Assembly (NCBI GenBank): GCA_025403435.1
Contig: CM046347.1
Coordinates: 27,106,597-27,170,596 of the forward strand
Length of the DNA: 64,000 nt
Direction: 5' to 3'
From: Artocarpus heterophyllus
Lineage: Eukaryota > Streptophyta > Magnoliopsida > Rosales > Moraceae
Shown here one piece after another: positions 12,299 through 24,395 of the stretch. The translations under genes and the position numbers were made by a program. The notes under the pieces are model-generated. The model was not told the origin of the DNA. It searched no databases and saw nothing but the letters and a program-made list of their open reading frames with translations. Numbering within the stretch: the stretch's first letter is position 1; the number at the start of each line of letters is the position of its first letter.

Positions 12299-13134
12299 CT
12301 CACAAAGAAAGACGCTTAATTTGCCTCTTTGAATATAGTATCGACATAAATATTTCCATGTACAATCTAAGCTACAGAAATCTTAACATACACATTATAG
12401 TATTATATGATAGAATCTGATTTTAACCTATCCAAAAAAAAAAAAAAAATCATTCTAATAGTGTACATTATCAATTCATGCTAAATTACCCATTCATCTT
12501 TTTTAAATTATAGATGGAAAAATCGTCTGAATGACTTTAACTTGAAACTTTTGTATGGAGTTCAGCATTTGCAGGATGGAAATTACAATAGGGTCTAGAA
12601 TCTAAAGAAAAAGAGACACTAGAGTATTGCTCATTAATTGCAGATTTTAAGCATTGGATGTCAGCCAAAAAAAAATGAACAGTTGAAATTCTTTGTGGTT
12701 GAGTGGGACATGACAAAAGTAGCTTACCAGGGCGTTTCGAAAAATGTAGTGTAAACTAATTTTAATTTTAAATTTTATAAAAAAAAATACTGTAATAAAT
12801 TATATTTTGTAGTTTCATCATTTAACATTGTAAAATACAAAAAAGAAAGGGATTTAGCGCACTATGGTATTATTTGAACCATCTTCATACTTCATTTTAG
12901 TTTGCGTGGTAAGTCAAATCGGACAACTTATTTAGAATTTCGTTGTATGCCAAAATGGAATATTTGAGAGTAAATGTAAGATGAAAAACATTCCAAAAGC
13001 TAGCAAATTATTGAAGTATTTCATGATCAAATAATCCTCTTAATTATTCTTTTTTCTTGCTTTCTTGGACCAATAAATAGAATTATGATATATGTTCATT
13101 TGTAAGTAGTCACCATTATATTATGGTTTTTTTA
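12299..13134. other. AT-rich intergenic sequence
   Basis: Nothing recognisable beyond an A run near 12436. Confidence 0.4.
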
Positions 13135-13145
13135 TGCTCATATAC

Positions 13146-14033
13146 ATGGATGACAATATCGGTATCAGTAGAAATATCAGTACTTTAATTTTATTAAAAT
13201 TTTAAGAAAAATATCAATATCGGTAGAAATTTTGACAAAAATTACAAATATCAAGAAAATTTTATATTAAATGTATCTCAAATACTTTAGGATACAATAA
13301 ATTTTAAAAAGAAACATAAATAAACATGATTTACATAATAAATTTGACACACATTAGATTGTCAATACCAAAATGAAGTTCTATAAGGCTCAAACATGGT
13401 TAGGATTTCATCTTAATTCAAATAATATTAGTACTATGAAATGTTATTTGAGGAGTACTAAATATAGTTATGAATATGCTACATATAGGTTTGTTGACTT
13501 CTTCCTACTTTATTTCCATGAATAGAGAACTGTGAATTTCCTCAATGGTTTGCTTGAGATGGTGGTGGTATACTTAGATGAGAATAATTGAAAATACTAT
13601 AAGCATCATAGTTTCGAAGGTTCTGATTATATGGATAATAAATATGAAGAGCCTCATTTGAGTAGCTGCTATAATTAAATCCTAAATGCATTGGTTGTAA
13701 ACTCATGAAAATTTTATCTTCATCCGATGTTAGCATTCTTAATATGTATAGAACAAATGTTCATTCATTGAAAATATAAAATATTGACAGATTATTTGAA
13801 GAAAAAAAATTCATTAAATTTTGTAATTCTGACATTATTGAAATTTAGTCGAAATTTTCACGATATGCACCAAAATTTTATACAAAATACACTACAAATT
13901 TTTCTAAATCAATATTTTTATCAGTATTTTCAATATTTTTTTGATATTTTATTGAAATCAATATTAGAATGAAAAGATATTTCCATATATCGAAATTTCC
14001 AAAATTTCGATGGGAAGGTGAAATTTCCATCCT
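13146..14033. mobile_element. ~890-bp non-autonomous element with 11-bp target duplication (MULE-like)
   Basis: The 11-bp sequence 'tgctcatatac' flanks the segment exactly on both sides (13135-13145 and 14034-14044). The ends are loosely inverted (atggatgacaatat and, reversed, aaggatggaaattt) and are surrounded by repeated 'atatc', 'gaaattt' words. A 9-11-bp duplication points to a Mutator-like element. No transposase domain is visible. The short frames inside (13542-13736 minus, 13784-13972 plus) look non-coding. Confidence 0.65.
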
Positions 14034-14044
14034 TGCTCATATAC

Positions 14045-14528
14045 AAAAGATGCCCGAGTTATGAGGTTACGACGGACACGACCTCAGCTATGTGAGCTTC
14101 ATCTTTCAACGGCTACGGCACCCCACCGGCACTTTGACCCATTTTTGTTTTATTATATATAAATATAAAATTTAAAAAATTGGGAGAAAACAGCTCTGAA
14201 TTGGCTGCAATTTCTTCTTTTCTTTTGTCCTTTCATCAACATTGAAGAGAAAAGATGCAAGTTCTTGGGACCAAAGATATGTCTTCAATATGAGCAGTTG
14301 GGCAGTTGAGAAAGTCATGGGTTCTCTTTAATTTTGTGCTCATGTCTCACGGAAAGTGTGTTATAGCTTAGCTTCATCTCAGGCTGGCCATAAACTGTAC
14401 TAGTATAGCATATTCTGGCCTGGCAATACACTGTACTGGGCACTATAGCATATTCCCAGTAATTTCTGCACGTTAACTGAAGCTCTTCAATTTTGACAAT
14501 ATTCAAGTTAAATTGCCATAATTTGTCT
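14045..14528. other. Unassigned sequence
   Basis: A GC-richer stretch at about 14060-14130 is not a recognisable gene. 'ctggccataaactgtactag' and 'ctggcaatacactgtactgg' form a short imperfect direct repeat near 14383 and 14421. Confidence 0.35.
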
Positions 14529-14900
14529 AGAGCTTGTTTGAGAGGACTTCTTAAAAAGCTATTTTTGATTTCTTGAGTCTAAACCTGCTTCTTAAAGTAT
14601 TTTGATAATCTGCTAAAAGTGCTTATGTTCTTTAGAAGTATTTTCAGTCAAAGTTACAAAATATGGCTTATCAAAAAAGTCACTCTGAAGTCGACTTCAA
14701 AACTTGTATCAGAGTATTAATAATACATTATTAGCATACATATAACACTTTTGTAATTTACTATAAAATTTTAAAGCCATTTTGACTCTTTTAAACTATT
14801 TTAAAAATATGCTTCCAAACACTCATTTAAAAGTTACAATGTTTGCTTTTCCTCTTTTGCTGACTGAAAACATAAGCAAAAGCTGTGCCAAACAACTCTT
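14529..14900. mobile_element. MITE-like element, family 1 copy 2
   Basis: A ~370-bp non-coding element with ends 'gagcttgtttgagagg' and 'gccaaacaactctta'. It resembles the reverse complement of 383-645 at both ends. Confidence 0.5.
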
Positions 14901-15412
14901 AGTTTATATACCATTTTTAAATTTTGAACATGTGAGCTTTTCCCATTAAGTCGCACTAGAATGCATCACGTATTTACTACTTGATTATAGATATGTTATT
15001 ATATATATACACACAAAAACTAAAGGATTCTTTTTTTCACATTTGGCCCGCGAATTATGTTCTTTATGTCACTTTGCTCTCTAACTTTTAAAATGTATCA
15101 TTAATCTCTTAAACTTTATTCCATTATTAACAAGTATTCCCCTTCTATCCAATTCTTTTAGTTTTTGGGCTTGTTTTTAAAAAATATTTTTCCATTTTCC
15201 CCCAAACTACATCACTTATGTTATTTTACCCCTTGACTTTGAAAATGTGCTCTTATGTCCTTTTTTTTTTTTTTTAAGGAAATAACCCCATTTCATCCAA
15301 TTTTATTCGACTAATAAATTTATTTGTTTTTCTTTCAATTTTACAAGACCTATATGTCAAAGCAGTCCATATATCCACAACTTATATATGAATTTTTTTA
15401 CAATATACCATT

Positions 15413-18107
15413 TGTAACACCCGCTTATTTTTATATAACGGACCACGTTAAGTTAGTAACGCTATTAAGGAATGTTATTAATAAATAACGTTATATGATA
15501 TGATATGTGATGTGCATGTTACTAATTTTTTTTTTTTTGTCAAGATTTGTGACAGGTGACGACCGCATGGAATTGTTGTGCTCTAGTGTTCATGTGAAAT
15601 TATAAATATATGATTATTTATGATGCAATGATGTGTGAATGTTTTATGTTATGGCATTTATTGACAGATCGGCAGGCCGAAGAGGGAAAATCGACAGGCC
15701 GAACAAAGCTGACTAACAGTCAGCAGAAATCTCTCCAGAGTTATGACTGAGTTAATTACGTTAATTGGGTGAATTAATATGATTAATTGGCATAATAATG
15801 GAATGTTTTTATCAGTTAAGGAAATTTAAGGAATAGATTTGTATTATATTAAGAGGTTTCCTATTTTTAAAAGGTAAATTTAAGGTAAGATTGATAATGT
15901 TTGACCTTCCTTTTCTTTTTCCTCCTTTCCCACGCCAATCACTCTCTTATCAGTCAGATTTTTCTGACTTAATGAAGGCCATGAATGCTCATTATGTTTA
16001 TTACGATAAAAGAAAATTAATTAACGTTTCTTCTTTTTATTAATTTTTTTTTCTCTCTCTCTCAAAAGTCTGAGACAGTTTTTCTGACTTTCTAATCTTC
16101 CTCTTCTTTTCTTCTTCACGAAATTTCTCTCCCGTGAAAATTTTTGAGTATATTGAAAGAAAAAGTTTTGTTTCGTTGGTGAATTCAAGAATTTCAAGAA
16201 GAAACTTTAAGGTATGAATTCAGTTTTTTTTTTTGGTAAATGTAAAAAGATGTTCTCCTCTTCAAACTTCGCCTACAATATCCTCTCTAAGTATTGTGTT
16301 TTGTTTTGTGTTTTTATTATGATGCTCATGAGTATTATGTGTGATGTTTCTTCACGTTTTATGTCATTTTAACGTTTTATGAAAAATGAATATTCTGTCT
16401 TCTATCCCTCACAGTAAAATGTTACTGTTTAATTTTGAAGGTATGAAAAATGTAATGATTATTCTATAGGTAAAGAATGATGTTTACGTGAAAAGTTGTT
16501 AATTATGCTTATGTATGAGTATGTAAGATGGATGTATTTTATGATTATGAAATGTTTTGTTTTATTTAAAAGATAATTATGTTTAGATGTAGGGTTTTGA
16601 ATAATATTTAAAATATGAGATGAGTGTATGGATATTTTATGATAAGTATTGATTTTTTATTGCATCTTAAAATGGATATATGGCATGGACACTTAAGGAA
16701 GCGAGCACAACGAGACCGCGGTGTCGTCACCAAGTGCAATATTAAGGTTAAGTAAGCTATCGATAAAGTAAGTACATTCTTACCTGCAACATGACACGTT
16801 TTACAAGGTTTGAAGATATGTTTACAAGGATATTCATGATGGTTTTATGATGATTTTCCTTAAAGGATTTCTTATAAAAGATTTTCATGATTTAAAGTTA
16901 TGCATGTATGATGATGACATGTTTTAAAGTATGAAAATTATGTATATATGTATCACCTAATAAGTGTTGCACACCCAATGTTATAAAATGATATGTTATG
17001 ATGTCATGTTTGGTTTGGGATTAGCAACCCTTCTCCTCTCATGACGGCGCGCCAATGATGATGTTTATGGTGCAACACTTGGGCTCTTAAGAATAAAAAA
17101 ATATATATATGGAATAAGTTTTAAAATGGTCAATATTATGAAAGATATGTTTCTATGAAATTGTGCTTAAGGCACTTTTATGATACGATGATGATGATGA
17201 TGATGTTTATGAAATGTTTTAAATTGTGAGAATTTTATGTACTTACTAAGCATTAGCTTATTCATGTTTTATATGTCATGTTGCAGATAAGGGTAAGAGA
17301 GTCATGGAATAGGTGGAGGACATGGAACGGCGTGTGAGCAACATGAACGATGAATTGTAACCGGAAGCACGCCAAGAAGAAATGAATTTATGATTTAATA
17401 AAATTATATATTTTGAACATATTATATGTTGAGTTTTTTTAAGAATACTTATATTATGGTTTTATAAGTTATTTTATCATTTTTTTTTATGAAATATGAT
17501 CTTCCGCTATATTTTACGTAAAGTTAGAACGTTTTAAATTTTTCTTCCAAAGTAGATTTGGTCTCGGACGGCCTGCCGAACTCCGTGTCCGGCCTGCCGA
17601 AGACCAGAAGATCGGCCGACCGATCTATTTTTCGGCCTGCCGAACCTGGATAAATTTTTGGTCCGAATTACAAAGCTTCTGCCGGCCTGCCGGTGGAAGA
17701 CGCTCCGGCTTGCCGATGTTGTTCGGCTTGCCGAAGTCCCAAGTTCGGCCTGCCGAACCGTGGGAATAAGTGGATTTCAAAGATGTGATGATCAAAGTGA
17801 TTTAATGTGAGATTTTAATAAGTCTTGATTTTACTATTGGATTATCAATTATTATTAAATAAGTTCATGAATAATTTAAGTATAAACGAATAAATTATGT
17901 TATGGAATAAAATTAAACTATGTTCTTCGAAACAACGTAAGTTTTAAAAAAAAAAAATTGTATGAATGGATCCTGGTAATGTAAGTTTAAGTACTTTTAA
18001 AATCTATAGTACGATTGAGTTGATATTATCTATGAGTTTAATTATTTAAGCATGTATGAATGTAAGTATGTAACGATATCTGTGACGTCCGAATTAAGGG
18101 GCGTTAC
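15413..18107 (+). mobile_element. Putative solo LTR of a Ty3/gypsy (Tekay/Del-like) element, ~2.7 kb
   Basis: The segment starts TGTAACACCCG and ends GGGGCGTTAC, the usual termini of long plant gypsy LTRs. The last base pair is decayed. No gag-pol frame lies inside. Its internal layout matches the LTRs at 55208 and 61835: a CT-rich leader-like stretch (15900-16130), and a block near 17240 with 'cttactaagcattagc' followed by a 'ttgcag' acceptor-like word. It contains clustered copies of a GC-rich palindromic word at 15667-15703 and 17567-17760. Target duplications at its flanks do not match, so partial decay or a more complex history is possible. Confidence 0.55.
17567..17760. repeat. Cluster of 'cggcctgccga' palindromic words
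   Basis: At least seven copies or near-copies of C/TCGGCCTGCCGAA lie within ~190 bases of otherwise AT-rich DNA. Two more, reversed, are at 15667-15703. The core 'ggcctgcc' or 'cggc.tgccg' is close to self-complementary. Confidence 0.8.
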
Positions 18108-18340
18108 TAGCTTAATTGGTACTCAGGAAGGAAATAAGAACCTCTTAAGGGAGGTTTAAGGTTCGAACCATGAGGGACGCGAAAGAAATCCCTGAGGGAC
18201 CAGTGGGCCCCAGAGGGGACAGTACGGATAAGTAGGCCCGGTTACGCCGCAATAAGAGCCAATTATGCCGGGGGCCGACCTACGGGCCTCATGGGGGCTT
18301 GAGTGGGGCTGGGTACGCCACACCATTCAAATACAAAAAC
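18108..18340 (+). mobile_element. tRNA-derived SINE-like sequence
   Basis: 18108-18119 (tagcttaattgg) matches the pol III A-box consensus TRGCNNARYNGG. 18160-18169 (ggttcgaacc) matches the B box. Spacing and order are those of a tRNA-type promoter. A GC-rich body follows, ending in an A-rich tail near 18335. It abuts the end of the solo LTR. No cloverleaf with a plausible anticodon arm was recognised, so I do not call a tRNA gene. Confidence 0.5.
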
Positions 18341-18943
18341 AAAGAAAATTAAAGAGGGGGTTCTGTACACGAAATTAAAATAATGTGTTCTTTTTTTTGG
18401 AAAAAAAATTCAAGAGCTACATTTTTTTAAAGAATTTTGTGGTTTTTTTTTTCTCCTTTAGCTATTTTATATGGTTGGAATTCCCTATTACAAAATAATA
18501 CTTTTTCCTTGAATTCTTTTTTTGTTTAATCTATTTTTTTCCCTTAAACTCTTTTTTATGTTTGGGTATTTTCCCCCAAAGTTAGAAGAGAAAAAAACAT
18601 TGACTTGTAAAGCTAAACAAAATTGGATAGAAGGAGGTTATTTACTCGTAAAAAAATTTGGAGGACATAGCGACACATTCTAAAAGTCGGAGGGCAAAAT
18701 AACATAAGTGACATAAAAAAGACTAATGGAGAGAAAATATCTTTTTTTGAAATATTTTCATATTTTGAGAGAAAATATAAAAATATTTCACAAAAAGGTC
18801 CCAAAACTAATGGAGTTGAATGGAAGAAAAAAACTTACTAACAGAGCATAGTTTGAAGGGATTAATTAGCACGTTTTAAAAGTCAATAGGTAAAGTGACA
18901 TAAATAACATAGTTCAGAGGGTAAATGTGAAAATACCCCCTCC

Positions 18944-19800
18944 TTCAAAAAAATATAATATAAAATGCCCTGAAAATTAGATAGGTAAAAAAGAGTTTCC
19001 AGCAACAGTCTTCTTTTCTTTATTTAGGGTCCACGGTCGGCTTTTTGTATTTAAAGTATTTCGTATATCTACTCTAATGATACTATTATTTTGTTCCATT
19101 AGAAAAAAAAATTTTAAAAAAAGATTTGTGTAAAAATATGCACCTCCTTGGAAATGAGAAAACCAATCTCTTTATCGAACATCAAGGCTAAGGGATTCGA
19201 AGTATAAAATGTTGGAAGCTAATAAAAATTTCCTTATTGAAAAAGTAGATGTCAATATCTTAAATAAAAGCGTTGTTTATGATTGTAAACTTAGTCTATA
19301 GTAATTACACTCAAAATCTTCACTATTAAGGTTTAGAGTTCAAAATTTTCATTCCAAAGTTTCCCAAAGAAAAAAAAAAAGATTTCATTGGCTTAAAAGA
19401 AAAAGGCAAAAAAAAAAAGAAAAGAAAAAGAAAACTAATGGACAAAGAGTAGCATAGCAAAGAAACAAAAGAGGCAAGGATGAAGCATATGCTTTGTGTC
19501 TTTTGGAGAATTATTGGTGGCTAGAAGGATTTAGCAAATTCCAATATCTAATTCTAGACACCATTTACATGTTTTAGACTGTTTATCGTTTTTTTTTAAA
19601 TTCAAATAACCAATTAACATTTGTATATAAAATTTGATATCCAAACCTTTCTATAGAAAACTCTAGAGACAACAACTAGCTAGCTACCTGACAAGTAATA
19701 TTAACTGGACTAATAGTTTTGTTGACGACTTCTGTTTGTTTATTTGTTTGTTTCTTTTCTTCTTCTTTTTCTTTTTTATCGTGGTTGACTACTCTGTTGA
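18944..19800. other. AT-rich intergenic sequence
   Basis: Purine-rich patch near 19370-19430. Otherwise nothing recognisable. Confidence 0.4.
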
Positions 19801-20425
19801 AATTTGTTAGTTGGGTGTTTGTATATATAGATTCAGAAGCAAACAAATAAGGTCAAGAAAAAAGAAACATATTACCAAATGATAAATAACCGAGGGACTA
19901 GGTTTAAATTTGTTAGTTGGGTGTTTATATATTTAGGTTCAGAAGTGAACAAATAAGGTCAAGAAAAAGAAATATATTACCAAATGATAAATAATTTAGG
20001 GACTCTGTTTAAATTTGTTAGTTGGGTGTTTATATATATATATAATTCAGAAGTGAACAAATAAGGTAAAGAAAAAAGAAACATATTGCCAAATGATAAA
20101 TAATTTAGGGACTATGTTAAATTTGTTAGTTGGGTGTCAAGAAAAAAGAAACATATTACCAAATGATAAATAATGTAGGGACTATGTTTAAATTTGTAAG
20201 TTGGGTGTTTATATATATATATACATAGAATCAGAAGTGAGCAAATAAGGTCAAGAAAAAAGAAACATATTACCAAATGATAAATAATTTAGGGACTATA
20301 TTTAAATTTGTTAGTTGGGTATTTATATATATAGATTTGGAAGAGAACAAATAAGGTCAAGAAAAAAGAAACATATCATCAAATGATAAATAATTTAGGG
20401 ACTATGTTTAAATTTGTTAGTTGGG

Positions 20426-20469
<44 letters not shown>

Positions 20470-20557
20470 GAAGTGAACAAATAAGGTAAAGAAAAAAGAA
20501 ACATATTACCAAATGATAAATAATTTAGGGACTATGTTTAAATTTGTTAGTTGGGTG

Positions 20558-20594
<37 letters not shown>

Positions 20595-20858
20595 GAAGTG
20601 AACAAATAAGGTCAAGAAAAAAGAAACATATTACCAAATAATAAATAATTTAGGGACTATGTTTAAATTTGTTAGTTGGGTGTTTATATATGTATATTCA
20701 GAAGTGAACAAATAAAGTCAAGAAAAAAGAAAGATATTACCAAATGATAAATAATTTAAGGACTATGTTCAAATTTGTTGGACGTTTATATATATATATA
20801 TATATATATACAGAAGTGAACAAATAAGGTGAAGAAAAAAGAAACATATTACCAAATG
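19801..20858. repeat. Ten-copy tandem repeat, unit ~105-125 bp, each with an inner TA microsatellite
   Basis: Units begin with 'aaatttgttagttgggtgtt' at about 19800, 19906, 20010, 20119, 20190, 20302, 20409, 20540, 20665 and 20771. Each runs through a (TA)n stretch, then 'cagaagtgaacaaataagg', 'aagaaaaaagaaacatatta' and 'gataaataatttagggac'. Unit length varies mainly through the TA run, which is longest in the units at 20409 and 20540. The unit at 20119 lacks the TA run and its flanks. Confidence 0.95.
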
Positions 20859-21990
20859 AAAAAGTGTTGCTATATGGCTACGTATCTCTTTTGGCTCCGT
20901 ACGGCTCCGCAACCGGTATCGTAATAACAGCCAAATTAAGGGGACCCATATTTGTTTAATTATAATTCTAAAATCCTTTCACTATTAATATCACGCCATC
21001 AGTTGCACCAACTACTATGGATTTGCTGTCAGTTTTTTTTTTCTTTTCTTTTTGAAAAGGCGTCAATTTTTTAAAGGAAAGTATTTGCTGTCAATTAAAA
21101 AAATAACAGAATAACAAAAGAGGGATTAAATATATACTTCAATTTTCTAGAATCTATAACCAAGAACAAGACTTAAATCTCAATATGCTACAAGAGAGCT
21201 AAATAATTGTCAACTTATCTTCTTTTTTTTTTTAAATATGATTTTGTTACTCATTGTAAGTAAGCAATACATATTGTAATTGCATCCAAAATAAATCCAC
21301 TATTTAATTTGTTTGATCACATTGCATGGCATTAGCATCATTTAAAGCCCATTTAAGTTGTGACATTGGCTTGGTTGACTTGAAGTATGAAGATCTGATT
21401 AGTAAAATAAATAAATAAATAAATAAATAAATAAAATTAGACAATTTTACTTTTAATAATTGTATCATTCATAAAACATTAGTTAATAATGGGAAAAAAT
21501 GCTTATATGATAAAAAAAAAATATATATGACCTTGAGCATTGTAAATAGGATTTGACGAAATAAAAGTGGCATAATTATAAGGTCCTAGACACTACGAAT
21601 AAGCTCCATGTGATTGTTGAAACCCTGCTACTTGAGTCGGATATGAAGTATGATATATAGTCAATTCAGGTTGTTGCTCCTAAAATTATCAAATATTACG
21701 TGAAAGATTTTTACTTATAAAAATAAACTAAAATTGAGAAACAAGTGTCCAAAGTGAAATTAATATGTTCAAAAATTATTATACATTATTCATACATACC
21801 TAAAAATTTATGCTTCCTTCTACTCCCATATTGGTTGGTGTAAACAATGAGACAACATCTCTTGCATTTGTATCATCCACCGAACCATTTGCTAAAAATT
21901 TAATGCCTTCATGAAAAGAGACACTTATTAGTATGACACGTTTAAATAATTTTTTTAAAAAAAAAAAAGCTAAAGAACTTTAAACGAGTA
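20859..21990. other. Non-coding sequence downstream (3') of the FAR1-like pseudogene
   Basis: Contains an (AAAT)n microsatellite at 21404-21436. On the minus strand, the stretch 21600-21990 may hold decayed C-terminal FAR1-like coding sequence, but I cannot align it with confidence. Confidence 0.4.
21404..21436. repeat. (AAAT)n microsatellite
   Basis: About eight tetranucleotide units. Confidence 0.95.
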
Positions 21991-22020
21991 ATTACACCTT
22001 TGTTGTTTTCCCCCTTTTTC

Positions 22021-24395
22021 TTAGTTTCTATTTTGTCTTTTCCTCTTTATTGAAACTTTCTTCTCAACCTTAGAGATCTTTCTTTTTTGGGATGGTCTTC
22101 CATGTCTTTGGATAGTCACAAGACCTCTCATATTGTTGTTTGTGGGTATCTTAGGAGGATCGCTAGAGCTTTTGATCTTAGAGTTTAGTTGCAATGTGTT
22201 TATTTTTGTTTGAAAGTTATCTATCAACTTCTACAACATTTCACAGTTATCATCATAAACAAAAGTTCAATTAGCAGCCTCATCGAACTTCTTTTGCAAC
22301 CGAACATATTATTGAATCTCAAGATTGCTAAACCAATTATCGTAACATATCTTAATCCTTGAATGACATCTTTAGAAATCCTTCCTCCATCGTGTTAGAA
22401 TATATTTTTCAAGCACTTTTTTAGTTTGCTTTTTTTATTAGAACGGATAATATGTGCTTGAATATCTCCTTGAATTCAAACATTCGACAATCACATTTAA
22501 CCTCACATTGCTCCTTAGAAAATCAAACTTTATAATTGACTTCCTTTGAAATCTTCCCAATATATACAGTTTCAGTCACGTCAAATATTCTATTATCTTC
22601 ATCAACATGTGAAAAATCGCAATAGAGCTCTCCAGTCAACTCATTTTGTAATTCCTGAAACTTGAAATTTGTATACATCATTTGGAATTGCTTCTCAATC
22701 TCAAACTGTGTTACACATGGGATCAATGAGCTGAAAGTGCGCAAATCTGCTTCATCTTCTTTCTCAATCTTATATCTTAGCGCATTGTCATATTGCTCAA
22801 TGAATTGCTTCAATATTGTCTATGAGTTTATATTGTTGGAATTAATCCAATATATGGACTAATATATAAAATAAATGTGTATTAAAGGCTATTAGATAAG
22901 GTTGCCCAATTAAAAGTAATCAATTTGGGTTTTGGGCTTTTAATACATCATTAAGTGTCGACCTTCTATGTGTAGAGACCAAAAATAATTACTGATTTTA
23001 TGATAAGCTAAATTGATAATTAAAGATAATTGTTAGGGTTTAGTAGTTATATAAAAGGATTGTGGTCCCTAAGTCAGTACGTATATTATTTTTCTGTTCC
23101 CTATCTACAAAGAAATTACAGAGACATTCTTTAAAGGAGGACTTACGTACCAGCTTGGAAGATACTCAACCTACAGACTCAAGAATCACATTCAATCCAT
23201 GGATTCAAGTTAGCTTCTGTATCTTATTAATATGCTTAGTGATTTGATATGAATGATCCTAGGTGATGATTGTTTTTATCACAATATTTTGTTCTAACAT
23301 ATATATCCATAAAAAAAAAAAAAAATCATACTTTCACTACATTAAGTGGTTGACATGCCCGCCTAAAAAGTATCCATTGCAAAAGTGGGAACCCATCGAT
23401 GCCTCTCTTTGTACAAACCGTTTAACCATGCATTGTTAAAAAGATTGAACTCCGCAACAAAATGTTCCCATTTTTCTTCAAACTCTACCTTTATCAAAGA
23501 ATTATAAACCATAGTTTGCAAAGCTTGTTTAATCTCCTCATATAAACGATATCCTCTTAGCTTTTTTGGTATCTTTTTTCATTATATGCCATAGGCACCA
23601 ATGATGTCGACTATTTGAAGATATCACCCCAATTGCCTTTTGCATCGCCTTGTCTTGGTCTGTAACTATAGCATTTGGTGTATGCCTACACATACACGCA
23701 AGCCACATTATGAACAACAAATAAATGTCACCGTATCTTCAATTGATAGCAAACCGTATCCAAACAAAATTGATTGTCCATGATGGTTTACTGCCACAAA
23801 TGGAGCAAATGGCATTTCACATTTATTCGTCAGATACATTGCATCAAATGTAACAACATCATCAAACTCCTCATATGCGATCCTACTTCTTGCATCAGCC
23901 CAAAATAAATCCTTAGTTCGAACATCATCAACATCAATCATGTAAAAAAAAATAGAATTTTTTGTTTGCATCTTCATGAAGTAATCATTGATTGGTTTAG
24001 CATCCCAATACCTAAAGACGTACTCTTCTTGCTTTGTCTACATAATTCCTGCAATCTTTCTCTGGGAATTTAACTTTGTCATAGCCACCTGCTTCAACTA
24101 CAAATGACTGAAAATTTTTTGCAATACTAATTCCTGCTTGATCATTTAATTCAAGCTTTCTTTATGCACCAAGGCTTATTTCCCTATTGCACTAATAAAA
24201 TCATGATTTTTGAAGACTTAGCGCATGATTATGCTCAAACACAATAGAGTTGATCCTACATTTCCCATCATCCCACATAGTAGAATTAATCGTTGTTTTA
24301 CAATCTTTTTTTTTTTCTGTGGATTTAGAATAAGGTAATTTTTCTTTGTTGTTCTTGATTTCCTTGCTCGAGAACATAACAAAGTAATATTTTTT
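22021..24395 (-). pseudogene. FAR1/FRS-like (MULE transposase-derived) pseudogene
   Basis: Read on the minus strand from 24395 to 22021, the pieces follow FAR1-family order. First come remains of the WRKY-like FAR1 DNA-binding domain (24220-24395, with CSRARKSRTTKKNY and WDDGKCRINSIVFEHNHAL). The MULE transposase domain follows: 23708-23977 with FWADARSRIAYEEF, DVVTFDAMYLTNK and APFVAVNHHGQS, then 23538-23720 with PNAIVTDQDKAM and HHWCLWHIMKK, then a WVPTFAMDTFW segment (~23360-23420). Next are KQFIEQYDNALR (22523-22813), a decayed SWIM-type CxCxxF segment (~22490), and a basic C-terminal part (22021-22227, HGRPSQKRKISKVEKK). Many stops and frameshifts are present, and a solo LTR splits the transposase domain. 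It may be a domesticated-type FAR1 gene or a MULE transposon; no terminal inverted repeats were found. Confidence 0.88.
22834..23299 (+). mobile_element. Solo LTR (copia-type, 466 bp) inside the FAR1-like pseudogene
   Basis: The segment begins TGTTGGAATTAATCC and ends TTGTTCTAACA. It is flanked on both sides by the same 5 bases, TATAT (22829-22833 and 23300-23304). A TATA box (tatataaaa) lies at about 23047. There is no coding sequence. It entered between the codons for a MDIY-like and an INS-like stretch of the transposase frame. Orientation is inferred from the TATA box. Confidence 0.85.

Larger units (their letters stand above)
15025..18943. mobile_element. Fold-back (long inverted repeat) element, split by a nested LTR
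   Basis: The left arm (about 15025-15345) and right arm (about 18620-18943) are inverted copies of each other. The left arm's 'cacatttggcccgcgaatta', 'ttatgtcactttg' and 'tcacttatgttattttaccc' all recur, in order and reversed, in the right arm. Arm length is about 320 bp. If the insertion at 15413-18340 is removed, the loop is only a few hundred bases, so the original was a ~1-kb fold-back element. No coding capacity is visible. Confidence 0.75.

Noticed and set aside
18108..18180. tRNA gene
   Set aside because: A and B boxes are present but no convincing acceptor or anticodon stem was seen; called SINE-like instead.
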